Shown here one piece after another: positions 25,601-33,949 of a stretch of 64,000 nucleotides of DNA (its first letter is position 1; the number at the start of each line of letters is the position of its first letter). The stretch covers positions 1 through 64,000 of the forward strand of contig CAKUFS010000003.1 of NCBI GenBank assembly GCA_934648845.1, in the 5' to 3' direction. The notes beneath the pieces are model-generated. The model had not been told where the DNA came from. It was given only the letters and a program-made list of their open reading frames with translations, and searched no databases. A program made the position numbers and the translations under genes. The DNA comes from an uncultured Eggerthellaceae bacterium (GTDB taxonomy: Bacteria; Actinomycetota; Coriobacteriia; Coriobacteriales; Eggerthellaceae).

Positions 25601-28600
25601 ATGGGATACACGCCTGAACAGGAAAAATGCGTTATGCGCCTTGTTGGCCCCGTGGATGTCTCTGCAGGAGCTGGATCAGGCAAGACGTTTACGCTCACGG
25701 AACGCATTGCGCATGCGCTGGCGGATCCGGTGAGTGGCGTTGATGACATCGATCAAATTTTGGCCATTACGTTTACGAATAAAGCGGCGGCGGAGCTGAA
25801 AGGCCGCGTTCGTTCGACGCTGCGCGCGCAAGGGCTGTTTGACCAGGCGCGTAAGGTGGATGGTGCTTGGATTTCCACGATCCATGGCATGTGCTCGCGC
25901 ATTTTGCGCGCGAATGCGCTGGAGATTGGCATCGATCCGGGTTTTACGGTTATGGAGGACTCGTCTGAGATTCTTGGCCAGGCAATCGAGGAAGTGCTTG
26001 AGGAAAGCCGCACGAGCGATTACCAGGCGTATCGGCAGTTATTCGACGCGTATCCTGTGACGGATTCGCCTGCCGCTTTCGGCAGCGATTCGGTCACCAG
26101 CCTTCTGAACACGCTTCTGGCGAAGGCGTATGAGCTGCCGAATGGTTTCGATGATTTGCAGCTTATCGCGTCACGCGAAGAGCCGGGCCAGCTTGCGCGA
26201 CAGCTTCTGGCAATTTACGAAGACTCGTTTGCGCTGATGGAGCAGATAAAGGAAAGCGCCACGCAGGCGCAGAACAAGCTGACATGTGAACAAGCGCTCA
26301 ATGCGCTGAATGCCCTGATGGAAAGCGATTCATCGCAGGTTTACGGCGTGTTGGGTTCGTGCCGACGCTTGGATGGACGCTGCGGAAGCAAAGAGCAGAA
26401 GGCGCTCATCAAGGCGCTGAACGCGCGTTTTGACGAAGTGGTGTTGCGCATTTTGCTGTGCAAGAGTGCGCTTATTTTCGACCAGCTGGTTCAGCTTGCG
26501 CGTAAAGTTGACGAGCTTTTTGCCGCGAAAAAGCGACGTCTTGCTGTGCTGGATAATAGCGATTTGATTCGCCAGGCCCTTCGTGCGTTGGAGAATCCCC
26601 AGGTCAAAGCGTTGTATGAGGACAAATTCCGTCTGGTGATGGTCGATGAATTCCAAGACACCGATGCGCTGCAGTTGGCGATTGTGAGCAAGCTTTCCGG
26701 TGCGGGTCAGCGGTACTTATGCACTGTGGGCGATGCGCAGCAAAGCATTTATCGCTTCCGTGGCGCCGACGTTGCGTTGTATCGCACGTATCAACGGGAG
26801 ATGTTCTCGGAGCGGATTCTTGCGGAAGGCGGCGAGCCGTGTGCGCTGCGGCTTACGCGAAACTTCCGCAGTCATGGCGATGTGCTGGCCTTTGTGAAGA
26901 AGGTTTGCGCTCGGCAATCCGTGTTTGGCCAGGACTTTCTTGATTTGCAGGCGGTTTACGATGGCGCGGGGTATCGTGCGCGCGACCCGCGTATCTTCAT
27001 GGACGTCACCATGCGCCACAAGGGAAAAAGCGCCGAAGTGGGCTCGAAAGACGATGCGTTTGGCGCGCAAGCTCAACGTATTGCGGAGTATTTTGCGCGT
27101 ATGCGCGCGGCGGGTCACGATTTGTCGCAAATGGTGCTTTTGCTGGGAACCACAACGCATGCGGATTTATACGCTCAGGCGCTGCGCCAGGCGGGGTTCG
27201 ACTGCGTGATTACGGGCGGCTCGCTGTTCGCGCAGTCTGATGAAGCGCAGCACATGGCGCTTCTGTGTCGTGCCTTGGTGAATTTCAAGGACACCGAGGC
27301 TTTGGCGAATGTCCTGATGGGGCCGCTGTTTCAGCTGTCGGCCGATGAGCTGCTCGATCTTACTACGGTTTGGGATGACAAAGCGCAAAAGACGGTAGCG
27401 TGCGGGCTTGACCAGGGGCTGGTGCGTTGTGCTCGCGCTGTGGTGGGTTCAGGCGCGGGCGGTGCTGGCGACGTCGGCGAGTCCGTGGATGCGCCGGTAG
27501 ATGACGCTGCGGGCGCCGTTGATACTGCCGCCGCTGTGCGTGCGGACGCTGCTCCTGCGGATGCCGCCGCCGTGCATGCGGCCGCCGGAGCTTCCGAGGC
27601 TATTGCTACCTTCCGTGCAGCCGCGCCTTCGCCGATGGTTGCGCAAGCCGCTCATCTTCTGTTTGCCGCTCGTGGATCGCTGCGGACCCAACCGCTCTCG
27701 CGCGTGCTGTTGCGTCTTTTGTGGCAAAGCGGCTGTTTCGCGCGCCTTGAAAGCCAGGGAGCGCAGGGCAGTGCATGCATTGGCAATTACATGAAGGCGC
27801 TGCGTCTGATTGAGAGCATAGAGAAGCAAGGCGGTGTGGGGCCTGTTCAAACCGCCGAGCAGTACGACGCTTCAATTTCGGCAGGTCTGAAGGAAGCGCC
27901 CGGCGCGCTGAATGTTCACGAGCAGCAAGCTATTCGCATCATGACCATCCATGCATCCAAAGGCCTGGAGTTTCCCATTGTTGCTCTGGCTGATTTTGCG
28001 AAAACGCCGCGCTCGGAAAGTTTGCTTGTTGCTCGTTTTCGGGGAAAGACGTATGCCACGCTTTTCCCGAAAAGCGAGAAGTTTGGATCGACAACGTACG
28101 GTAAATCGCTGCAAATGGGTCTTGTCGACGAAGATGAAGAACCCAGCGTTGACGCTTTGACCAGCGATGATAGCCTGAAAGCGCAAGTACTGCTGCAGCG
28201 CTGCTCGCTTGCCGATGAGATGTCGGAAGGACAGCGTCTTTTCTACGTGGGAGCCACCCGCGCGAAAGAAGCGCTGGGCTTTTTCGTCTCAACGCAAGAG
28301 GGTGGCGATTTCGATGCCATGTACCCTGGTGCGTATGGCGATGTCGTCCGTGCGCTTTTCGGCGACGAAGGCGTGATTCCCCTTGGCGAAAGCTTTGTGG
28401 ATTACGGTGGCTCCGAGCCGGCTCAGATTTGCTGCCAGTATTACGAAAAGCCTGATGGAGAAGGTGCTAGTGCAGCTTCCGATGCGGATGGCGAAGACGA
28501 TGGCGCGGGTGCGGCTTCTAATGCTGCCGCTCCTGGTGGCGCGGGTGTGGTCGCTGGTTTGGGCGCGGGTGTGCGCACGGATGCGGATGTCGTTGCAAGC

Positions 28601-29401
28601 CTGGTTCCTTCGCGTTTCTTGTTCGACCTTTCGGACGAGACGCCGCTCAACGTGGTATCGGGCGGCTTTGACCCGCAGCCAACAGGCGTGTTCTCGTATT
28701 CGTCGCTCGAGGGCGGGCATGTGCCGTTAACGCAGCTCGAGGGCTTTTGGGATACCGCCCAAGAAGAGGGGGGCAGCCTTGCGGATGCGTTGCGGTACTT
28801 CTCTGCTGACGATGACAAGGCGACCGACTTTGGCTCGGCGCTGCATCGTTTGTGCCAACTTTCGTTTATCAAGTCTCCCGAAAAGGCGTCTGACCAGCTT
28901 GAATGCATTGCGAAAACATATCAAGTTGCGGATGTGCAGCGTTTGACGGCGGCGTTCGAGCGTTGGCTGGGGTCTGCCGCTTGCAAGCGCGCGCGGGCGG
29001 CACAGCAATGTCTTCCTGAGCATTCCTTTGCGGTGCCGTTTGGGAATACGGACCTGGTGCTTGAAGGTGCGTTCGACTTGTTGTGCGTTGAAGGGTGCGG
29101 CATGCAGGAAAATGGCGAACAGACGACTGGGGCGCCGGAGCAGAAACGCGCGTACGTTGTTGACTACAAGACGGGTGGCAAGGCAAGCGAAACACCTCAG
29201 GAGCTGCATGAGATGCACGGACTTCAAGCGTGCTGTTATGCGTATGCGCTTCTGAACTGCGGTTTCGATGCTGTTGATATGGACTTTGTGCGGGTAGAGC
29301 AAGCGGATCCGCAAGGAGCCGACACACTGCAAACGGTGTCGTTCCATTTTGAGCAAAGCGACCTTGCACGTATTGAAGGCGTCATTGCCACCAAATGTTA
29401 A
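25601..29401 (+). CDS. addA: UvrD/RecB-type helicase-nuclease, AddA subunit
   Basis: 1266 residues. Walker A SAGAGSGKT (21-29), ITFTNKAAAELKGR (motif Ia), MVDEFQDTD (about 348), GDAQQSIYRFRGAD (motif III), TIHASKGLEFP (motif V), YVGATRAKEALG (motif VI) and a C-terminal nuclease domain with VVDYKTGG (about 1187). It unwinds and degrades DNA ends up to Chi-like signals with AddB. Ala/Gly/Asp-rich inserts occur at about residues 610-665 and 950-990, outside the motifs. Within the window it is the last gene of an addB-addA operon. Confidence 0.9.
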   Translation: MGYTPEQEKCVMRLVGPVDVSAGAGSGKTFTLTERIAHALADPVSGVDDIDQILAITFTNKAAAELKGRVRSTLRAQGLFDQARKVDGAWISTIHGMCSRILRANALEIGIDPGFTVMEDSSEILGQAIEEVLEESRTSDYQAYRQLFDAYPVTDSPAAFGSDSVTSLLNTLLAKAYELPNGFDDLQLIASREEPGQLARQLLAIYEDSFALMEQIKESATQAQNKLTCEQALNALNALMESDSSQVYGVLGSCRRLDGRCGSKEQKALIKALNARFDEVVLRILLCKSALIFDQLVQLARKVDELFAAKKRRLAVLDNSDLIRQALRALENPQVKALYEDKFRLVMVDEFQDTDALQLAIVSKLSGAGQRYLCTVGDAQQSIYRFRGADVALYRTYQREMFSERILAEGGEPCALRLTRNFRSHGDVLAFVKKVCARQSVFGQDFLDLQAVYDGAGYRARDPRIFMDVTMRHKGKSAEVGSKDDAFGAQAQRIAEYFARMRAAGHDLSQMVLLLGTTTHADLYAQALRQAGFDCVITGGSLFAQSDEAQHMALLCRALVNFKDTEALANVLMGPLFQLSADELLDLTTVWDDKAQKTVACGLDQGLVRCARAVVGSGAGGAGDVGESVDAPVDDAAGAVDTAAAVRADAAPADAAAVHAAAGASEAIATFRAAAPSPMVAQAAHLLFAARGSLRTQPLSRVLLRLLWQSGCFARLESQGAQGSACIGNYMKALRLIESIEKQGGVGPVQTAEQYDASISAGLKEAPGALNVHEQQAIRIMTIHASKGLEFPIVALADFAKTPRSESLLVARFRGKTYATLFPKSEKFGSTTYGKSLQMGLVDEDEEPSVDALTSDDSLKAQVLLQRCSLADEMSEGQRLFYVGATRAKEALGFFVSTQEGGDFDAMYPGAYGDVVRALFGDEGVIPLGESFVDYGGSEPAQICCQYYEKPDGEGASAASDADGEDDGAGAASNAAAPGGAGVVAGLGAGVRTDADVVASLVPSRFLFDLSDETPLNVVSGGFDPQPTGVFSYSSLEGGHVPLTQLEGFWDTAQEEGGSLADALRYFSADDDKATDFGSALHRLCQLSFIKSPEKASDQLECIAKTYQVADVQRLTAAFERWLGSAACKRARAAQQCLPEHSFAVPFGNTDLVLEGAFDLLCVEGCGMQENGEQTTGAPEQKRAYVVDYKTGGKASETPQELHEMHGLQACCYAYALLNCGFDAVDMDFVRVEQADPQGADTLQTVSFHFEQSDLARIEGVIATKC

Positions 29402-29427
29402 AAAGGGACGGGGTCTTTTTCACCTTT

Positions 29428-29457
29428 TTGATAAATAGCCCAACTTGTGTCGACAAT
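29428..29457 (+). repeat. Degenerate copy of the 33-nt palindrome
   Basis: TTGATAAATAGCCCAACTTG then TGTCGACAATT matches the gene-sense strand of the palindrome with about seven to eight changes and a one-base gap. It begins 26 nt after the addA stop codon and, like copy 1, is followed at once by a terminator. Arms are no longer well paired. Confidence 0.55.
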
Positions 29458-29461
29458 TGAG

Positions 29462-29491
29462 TCCGAAGCGTTACGTGCGCTTCGGATTTTT
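29462..29491 (+). terminator. addA terminator, also the intron insertion site
   Basis: TCCGAAGCG / CGCTTCGGA with a 7-nt loop and TTTTTTAT. The group II intron starts four nt after the T-run. Confidence 0.85.
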
Positions 29492-29495
29492 TATG

Positions 29496-31410
29496 GTGTG
29501 CCGAGCATGGCACGTTTCTAACGGGTGAAAGTCCCGAGCACGCCCTCATAGCGGGAAGTGCATAGCCAAGCGCAAGGGTGTCCATCGTGAGGTGGAATCT
29601 GAAGGAAGCAGGAGGCAAACCTTTGGCCTGACGGACAGAAATCGCATCAGGCGCAAATGGGCGGGTAAGGCTGCCATACAAGCCGAAGCCCAATAGCTAT
29701 GCGGAAACCCACAGCGTAAATGCGGCAGGTAGATGAAGGGAAAGAAACGCGCCTTACCTCGGGAGACCTCACGGACGTATGAACAACAATATCTTGTTTA
29801 TGCGGAGTAAAGCTTGCCGTGAGAAGTCAGCAGAGGCCATAGTACTTGCGTGATTGTCCTGCGCAAGGAAGGGCTGAACCTTTAACGGTGTTAGCGGAAG
29901 GGAGGTCACCTTTGGGTGCGTATAAAGGCAGACAACTTCAAATTCAATTCTTTGAAGACGAAGGCTCTCTGCAAAAGGCAGGCACGGAATGCCAAGGATA
30001 TGCAGAAGCGTCCAGCACGCAAGGGATGACACCTGCCAAAAGCGCCAACATAGCCAATTCATGTGACCTGATGGAGAAAATCGTTAGTAAGGACAACCTG
30101 CGCAAAACCTATGCAAAAGTGAAATCCAACAAGGGTTCAGCGGGGGTTGACCGCATGAGCGTAAACGAGATGTATGACTACTTCAAAAATAACGTAAACG
30201 AACTAATCCATCAAGTTCAAAAGGGTAGCTACATTCCAAGCCCTGTGCTTAGAAAAGAAATACCCAAACCTGAGAAGGGAAAGGTGAGAAAGCTCGGAAT
30301 ACCAACAGTAGTTGACCGCGTAGTGCAACAAGCTATTGTTTTGCAGCTATCGCCCATGTTTGAGCCACGATTCCATGACTCGAGCTATGGCTTTAGGCCA
30401 GCGCGAAGTGCACACGATGCGCTTTATGCGTGCAAGCAAAACGTAGATGAAGGCTATGTGTGGGTAGTTGATATGGACTTAGAGAAGTTCTTTGATACGG
30501 TATGCCAATCAAAACTCATCCAAATAATCTCGGAAACCGTATGTGACGGCAGGGTGGTGTCGTTGATTGGCAAATACCTCAATGCTGGGGTTATGGTTAA
30601 TGGGGAATTGGAAGAAACAAAGGTCGGCGTGCCTCAGGGCGGGCCACTTTCGCCACTGCTTTCCAATGTCATGCTCAATGAGCTAGACTGGGAACTTGAC
30701 AGGCGTGGGCATCGCTTCGTTCGCTATGCCGATGACTGCATGATTTTCTGCAAGTCAAAGAAAGCGGCGCAAAGAACGCTCGAATCCATCACCCGCTACA
30801 TTGAAGGCATGCTTCGCCTCAAGGTAAACAGGGAAAAGACTACCGTGGCTTACTTCAATCAAGTGAAATACCTTGGCTATGCCTTCTACAGTAGGGAGGG
30901 GGAATGCCGATTTAGGGTGCACCCCAAAAGCATAGCGAAGATGAAGGACAAAGTCAGAGAACTTACGGACAGGAGCAAAGCCATCCCAAACGAGGTGCGG
31001 CCGGTGATGGTAAGAGACTTTGTCAGAGGATGGGCCAACTACTTTAAACTCGCAGATATGAAAGCGCTACTGCGTGACATAGACATGTGGATGCGCAGAC
31101 GCATCCGAATGTGCTACTGGAAACGGTGGAAGAGAATCCGTACCCGATTCAAAATGCTCAAGAAATGCGGCATAGGAGAAAGTACGGCATGGATGTATGC
31201 CAACACAAGAAAGGCATATTGGAGAATAGCGAAAAGTCCTATCATGCAACGAGCAATCAAAACCGAGCAACTAGCCCGTAAGGGTTATCTATTTTTCTCA
31301 ACTCAGTATGGAAAGGTACATGTAAGTTAAGGGAACCGCCGTGTACGGAACCGTTCGCACGGTGGTGTGAGAGGACGGCACGCCGAATAACGACGTGCCT
31401 CCTACTCGAT
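29496..31410 (+). mobile_element. Group II intron, probably class IIC
   Basis: About 1.9 kb. The 5' end is GTGTGCCGAGCATGG. The 3' part shows a domain V-like hairpin (GAACCGCCGTGTACGG... GCACGGTGGTGTGAGAGG, 31332-31375), a domain VI hairpin (GGCACGCCGAATAACGACGTGCC) and the end CCTACTCGAT. It encodes a reverse transcriptase without an HNH endonuclease domain. Placement straight after an intrinsic terminator hairpin is the known target rule for class IIC introns. All parts look intact, so it may be active. Confidence 0.88.
30026..31330 (+). CDS. ltrA: Group II intron reverse transcriptase/maturase
   Basis: About 434 residues from the ATG at 30026; the ATG at 30071 is also possible, and the frame is open upstream inside the intron. 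Reverse transcriptase motifs are clear: IPKPEKGKVRKLGIPTVVDR, DSSYGFRPARSAHDAL, DMDLEKFFDTV, GVPQGGPLSPLLSNVMLNEL and the catalytic FVRYADDCMIF. The maturase (X) domain and a basic C-terminal stretch (GIGESTAWMYANTRKAYWRI) follow. There is no endonuclease domain. It should splice the intron and drive its retrohoming. Confidence 0.93.
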   Translation: MTPAKSANIANSCDLMEKIVSKDNLRKTYAKVKSNKGSAGVDRMSVNEMYDYFKNNVNELIHQVQKGSYIPSPVLRKEIPKPEKGKVRKLGIPTVVDRVVQQAIVLQLSPMFEPRFHDSSYGFRPARSAHDALYACKQNVDEGYVWVVDMDLEKFFDTVCQSKLIQIISETVCDGRVVSLIGKYLNAGVMVNGELEETKVGVPQGGPLSPLLSNVMLNELDWELDRRGHRFVRYADDCMIFCKSKKAAQRTLESITRYIEGMLRLKVNREKTTVAYFNQVKYLGYAFYSREGECRFRVHPKSIAKMKDKVRELTDRSKAIPNEVRPVMVRDFVRGWANYFKLADMKALLRDIDMWMRRRIRMCYWKRWKRIRTRFKMLKKCGIGESTAWMYANTRKAYWRIAKSPIMQRAIKTEQLARKGYLFFSTQYGKVHVS

Positions 31411-31482
31411 CCTGATTGCGGTGTATTTGCGATTCGATGCCTGCACTTGGGCTTGTCGGTGGCATGTTGTCGTTTTTTTCGT

Positions 31483-31657
31483 CCCAATGTGCAAAATATT
31501 CCTGTTCGGGGTACCTTGGGGAGCATTTGCGACTCGAACATCCCCGCTAAGACCGGTGCAGACTCGCAAAAGCCCAGGTTGCGAATCGCAGACAGCAGAT
31601 GAATACTACTCGGGGCTGCTTTCACCTGCCCCGAAAAGGAATATTTTGCACATTGGG
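31483..31657. repeat. 175-bp element with 29-nt inverted ends
   Basis: Arms 31483-31511 (CCCAATGTGCAAAATATTCC...) and 31629-31657 are inverted copies with one mismatch. The 117-bp middle has no gene. Only one copy is seen in the window. Confidence 0.8.
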
Positions 31658-31712
31658 GCTCTTTTCCGACAAGTTTCCCTGCAGCTTGGTGATTTCCGAG
31701 GAAGGCGGGGCT

Positions 31713-31845
31713 GTAAAGGGATGCCCGTCGGCAAGGGTCGAGCCGAACTGCGACGCTTTGGATAAGTTGAGCGAGGTGCGAGTGAAAAGAAGCATTATCC
31801 AAGCGGAGTCGTGAGGCGAGCCCTTGTCGACGGACATCCCTTCAC
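31713..31845. repeat. Palindromic element of the TTGGATAA family, copy 1
   Basis: Inverted ends GTAAAGGGATGCCCGTCG... and its near complement ending CATCCCTTCAC (about 27 of 30 paired). The core (31741-31818) includes CGACGCTTTGGATAAGTTGA and GCATTATCCAAGCGGAGTCG. The same core occurs in reverse at 49614-49692 with different outer arms. Confidence 0.8.
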
Positions 31846-31897
31846 ATCGAATCGCGATAATTGCCGACAAAGAGTGGGGATTGCCCCTGTGCCCCCG

Positions 31898-32782
31898 TCA
31901 CTTTTGAGCTGTTCTGACGTTCATAACTACAATGCCGGCGATGACAAGCGCTACACCCAGGACGCTTGTTGCGCTGACCGGCTCGTGAAAAACTGCCACG
32001 CTCACCAGACTGGCAACCACCACTTCCAGCGAGGCAATGACTGAAGCGCGTCCGTTTTCTACGTTCGCCAGACCTTTTGTGTACAGCGCATACGGCACAA
32101 GGCAGCAGATGATACCCAAAAATAGGCACCATCCCATCACAGCTGGCGTCGCTTCTGCGGCGGGCAGCGGCGCAGTTGCGTTGAGCGCAAGCGATGCAGC
32201 AGCCGAGAATAGAAACGTGTAAAACGACACGGTATTCGAGCTGTATCCCTTCTGCAAGGCGAAGCGTCCAAAGATGCTGTAAAGGGCGTATCCAAAGCCT
32301 GACATGATACCCAGCAAGACTCCTGTCAGGGAAAACGACGCACCCGATTCAATTAGACCCGAAGAGCATACCGCGCCCGCCATCACCAAAAATAACGCCG
32401 CAACTTTGAGCGGCGTGATACGTTCTTTGAACAGCGGCGCAGAGATAAGCACCACGAAAAACGGCGCGGTGTACAAAAGGACTACGGCGGCGGATAAGCT
32501 CATGTACGTTTGCGCCGTGGTGTAGCAAAAGTTGAACATCGTTAGGCTCAAAACGCCCGTGCCCACAAAGCACCAAAGGTCTTTCAGGCGAATGCGCAGC
32601 GCCGTTCTGTCAGTGAGCAACAGCGCAACGAAGAAGATCGCAACGGCCACGGTGGGGCGGATTGCTACCAGCATAAGGGGCGTGAACCCGGCAGCAATAA
32701 GGTTGCGATTCGCCAGGCCGATAAGCCCCCAGCAGGTGGCGGCCACCGCGATGAAAAGATATGACAAGCGAGTGGTATTCAT
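31898..32782 (-). CDS. EamA/DMT-family exporter
   Basis: About 294 residues with ten membrane spans in two EamA halves (first half from LSYLFIAVAATCWGLIGL, second from LTGVLLGIMSGFGYALYS). This is the drug/metabolite transporter family, often exporting amino acids or metabolites; the substrate is not evident. The second ATG (32782) lies 7 nt after a TATAAT box (32795-32790) and could be translated from a leaderless message; the first ATG (32791) overlaps that box. Divergent from the XRE gene. Confidence 0.85.
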   Translation of the reverse strand: MNTTRLSYLFIAVAATCWGLIGLANRNLIAAGFTPLMLVAIRPTVAVAIFFVALLLTDRTALRIRLKDLWCFVGTGVLSLTMFNFCYTTAQTYMSLSAAVVLLYTAPFFVVLISAPLFKERITPLKVAALFLVMAGAVCSSGLIESGASFSLTGVLLGIMSGFGYALYSIFGRFALQKGYSSNTVSFYTFLFSAAASLALNATAPLPAAEATPAVMGWCLFLGIICCLVPYALYTKGLANVENGRASVIASLEVVVASLVSVAVFHEPVSATSVLGVALVIAGIVVMNVRTAQK

Positions 32783-33215
32783 GCAGGTCATTATAGAGGT
32801 GCTTGCCGGGAAAATGTTGCTTTTCGTTTACAAGCTTGCCAAAGGGTGAATCAGGAAGGCAAAGCGGGGATGCAAAAAAGTGATGGGCCTTCCATGTTCG
32901 GCCACTGCTCATTTTTAGGCATCTCGATTTGAGATATTTTGGATGAACTGCCAAAAACTTGAGTAAGCGTGATGAAATCAGCCCAAGAGCGGCCCAAGCG
33001 TATTCCATAAAAATAATGACCTGGGTAAACGCTCTTCTGCCTTATGAAAAACCTTTACTGCAGCAACAATCCATCACATTTACTAGCTTTTTTTGACAGT
33101 TTTTCGAAAAATGTCGAACGCAGGAATTCTAAGCAAGTTCAGAAGCCAATGCATGGGCACGAAAGGCGAAGATCTGGTTGCTCTTAGCTTTCAAAGGCTG
33201 TGTGCTGGCGGCGCA

Positions 33216-33248
33216 ATGTTGACAAAAGGTGGGGTAATTTGTCAACAA
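33216..33248 (-). repeat. 33-nt palindrome, copy 3
   Basis: Same as copy 2 in orientation (GGTGGGG on the plus strand) with one change at its first base. It lies in a divergent gap, not behind a stop codon, and together with copy 4 brackets the XRE gene. Confidence 0.93.
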
Positions 33249-33251
33249 AAA

Positions 33252-33269
33252 TAGCTAAAATATTAGCCA
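33252..33269 (+). promoter_or_regulatory. XRE operator O1
   Basis: TAGCTAAAATATTAGCCA, an imperfect version of the 18-bp operator at 33316, just upstream of the -35. Confidence 0.6.
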
Positions 33270-33276
33270 AAAATGC

Positions 33277-33304
33277 TTGACTTATGAATAAATAGGAGTA
33301 ATAT
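33277..33304 (+). promoter_or_regulatory. Promoter of the XRE gene
   Basis: TTGACT (33277-33282), 16-bp spacer, TAATAT (33299-33304). It is flanked on both sides by TAGCTAA-type operators. Confidence 0.65.
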
Positions 33305-33315
33305 ATACCATACAT

Positions 33316-33333
33316 TAGCTAATATATTAGCTA
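33316..33333 (+). promoter_or_regulatory. XRE operator O2, perfect palindrome
   Basis: TAGCTAATATATTAGCTA, an exact 18-bp palindrome lying at about +5 to +25 of the promoter. It fits binding by a dimeric helix-turn-helix repressor. Confidence 0.7.
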
Positions 33334-33378
33334 TAACATATTTAAATAAAACAGCAAATGCAGTATAAACACGCCACA

Positions 33379-33396
33379 AGGTTAATATGTTAGCTA
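33379..33396 (+). promoter_or_regulatory. XRE operator O3 over the start codon
   Basis: AGGTTAATATGTTAGCTA, the operator with three changes in the left half, covering the ATG of the XRE gene. Confidence 0.5.
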
Positions 33397-33809
33397 ACGT
33401 TGAAAACACGCAGAGGGCACTCGGGGAAACCCAGGTGCCCTCTGCTGTACTGAGCGTCGTAGATGCCCCAGATGGCGCGGCTGCCGCATCGCGTGAAACG
33501 CCCGATGCCATTGCGCGCGACATTTCGCAGCGCATGCGCAAACGGCGCAAAGAGCTGCATCTTTCCCAAAGTGCGCTGGCGCATCGATCGGGCGTGAGCC
33601 TGGGTTCGCTCAAACGTTTCGAGCAAGACTCTCTGATTTCCTTGGACTCGCTTATCAAGCTTTCTCTGGTGTTGGGCTGCGAAGACACGTTCACGGGTCT
33701 TTTCTCTGAGCAGGAAAAACAAGAAGAAGCATCGCTGGAAGATATCGTTGCACAGGGGCATCAGCTTCTTGACCGTATTGTGCTGCTGAAGTCTTCGAAC
33801 GCAGAATAG
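33387..33809 (+). CDS. XRE-family regulator, HipB-like, orphan
   Basis: 140 residues. The helix-turn-helix (about residues 46-100) reads RMRKRRKELHLSQSALA then HRSGVSLGSLKRFEQ, the form seen in HipB-like antitoxins that precede hipA kinases. The first 40 residues are a low-complexity tail and the last 30 are acidic. No hipA follows: the next 100 bp are non-coding, then comes palindrome copy 4. Three TAGCTAA-type operators around the promoter and start codon suggest tight self-repression. It may be the remnant of a toxin-antitoxin pair or a stand-alone regulator. Confidence 0.8.
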   Translation: MLANVENTQRALGETQVPSAVLSVVDAPDGAAAASRETPDAIARDISQRMRKRRKELHLSQSALAHRSGVSLGSLKRFEQDSLISLDSLIKLSLVLGCEDTFTGLFSEQEKQEEASLEDIVAQGHQLLDRIVLLKSSNAE

Positions 33810-33912
33810 TTTGGAAGAATGGCGGCTTGCCGCGATGTGGTTCGGAGGTACGTCTCATGCCGCTGCGCTGTTGGGCGGCATCTTGGGCGGGGAGGGGAAC
33901 ATCCCGAACAAA

Positions 33913-33945
33913 TTGTTGACAAAAGGTGGGGTAATTTGTCAACAA
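33913..33945 (-). repeat. 33-nt palindrome, copy 4
   Basis: Perfect copy. It lies 4 nt beyond the stop codon of the PNPOx-Vsr gene on the minus strand, in the same sense relative to that gene as copies 1, 2, 5 and 7. Confidence 0.95.
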
Positions 33946-33949
33946 CTGA

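Larger units (their letters stand above)
31411..31897. other. Repeat-filled convergent region downstream of the intron
   Basis: 487 bp with no gene. It is largely made of two palindromic elements, 31483-31657 and 31713-31845, up to the end of the EamA gene. Confidence 0.7.
32796..33386. other. Long divergent intergenic region, AT-rich on the right
   Basis: About 590 bp. The left part (32800-33200) holds no gene I can support. The right part (33250-33386) is clearly AT-richer than its surroundings and carries palindrome copy 3, the XRE promoter and operators. An old remnant of a lost gene is possible. Confidence 0.5.

Noticed and set aside
32610..33008. Minus-strand frame in the gap upstream of the EamA gene
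   Set aside because: It overlaps EamA in another phase, lacks a ribosome binding site and has no recognisable domain.
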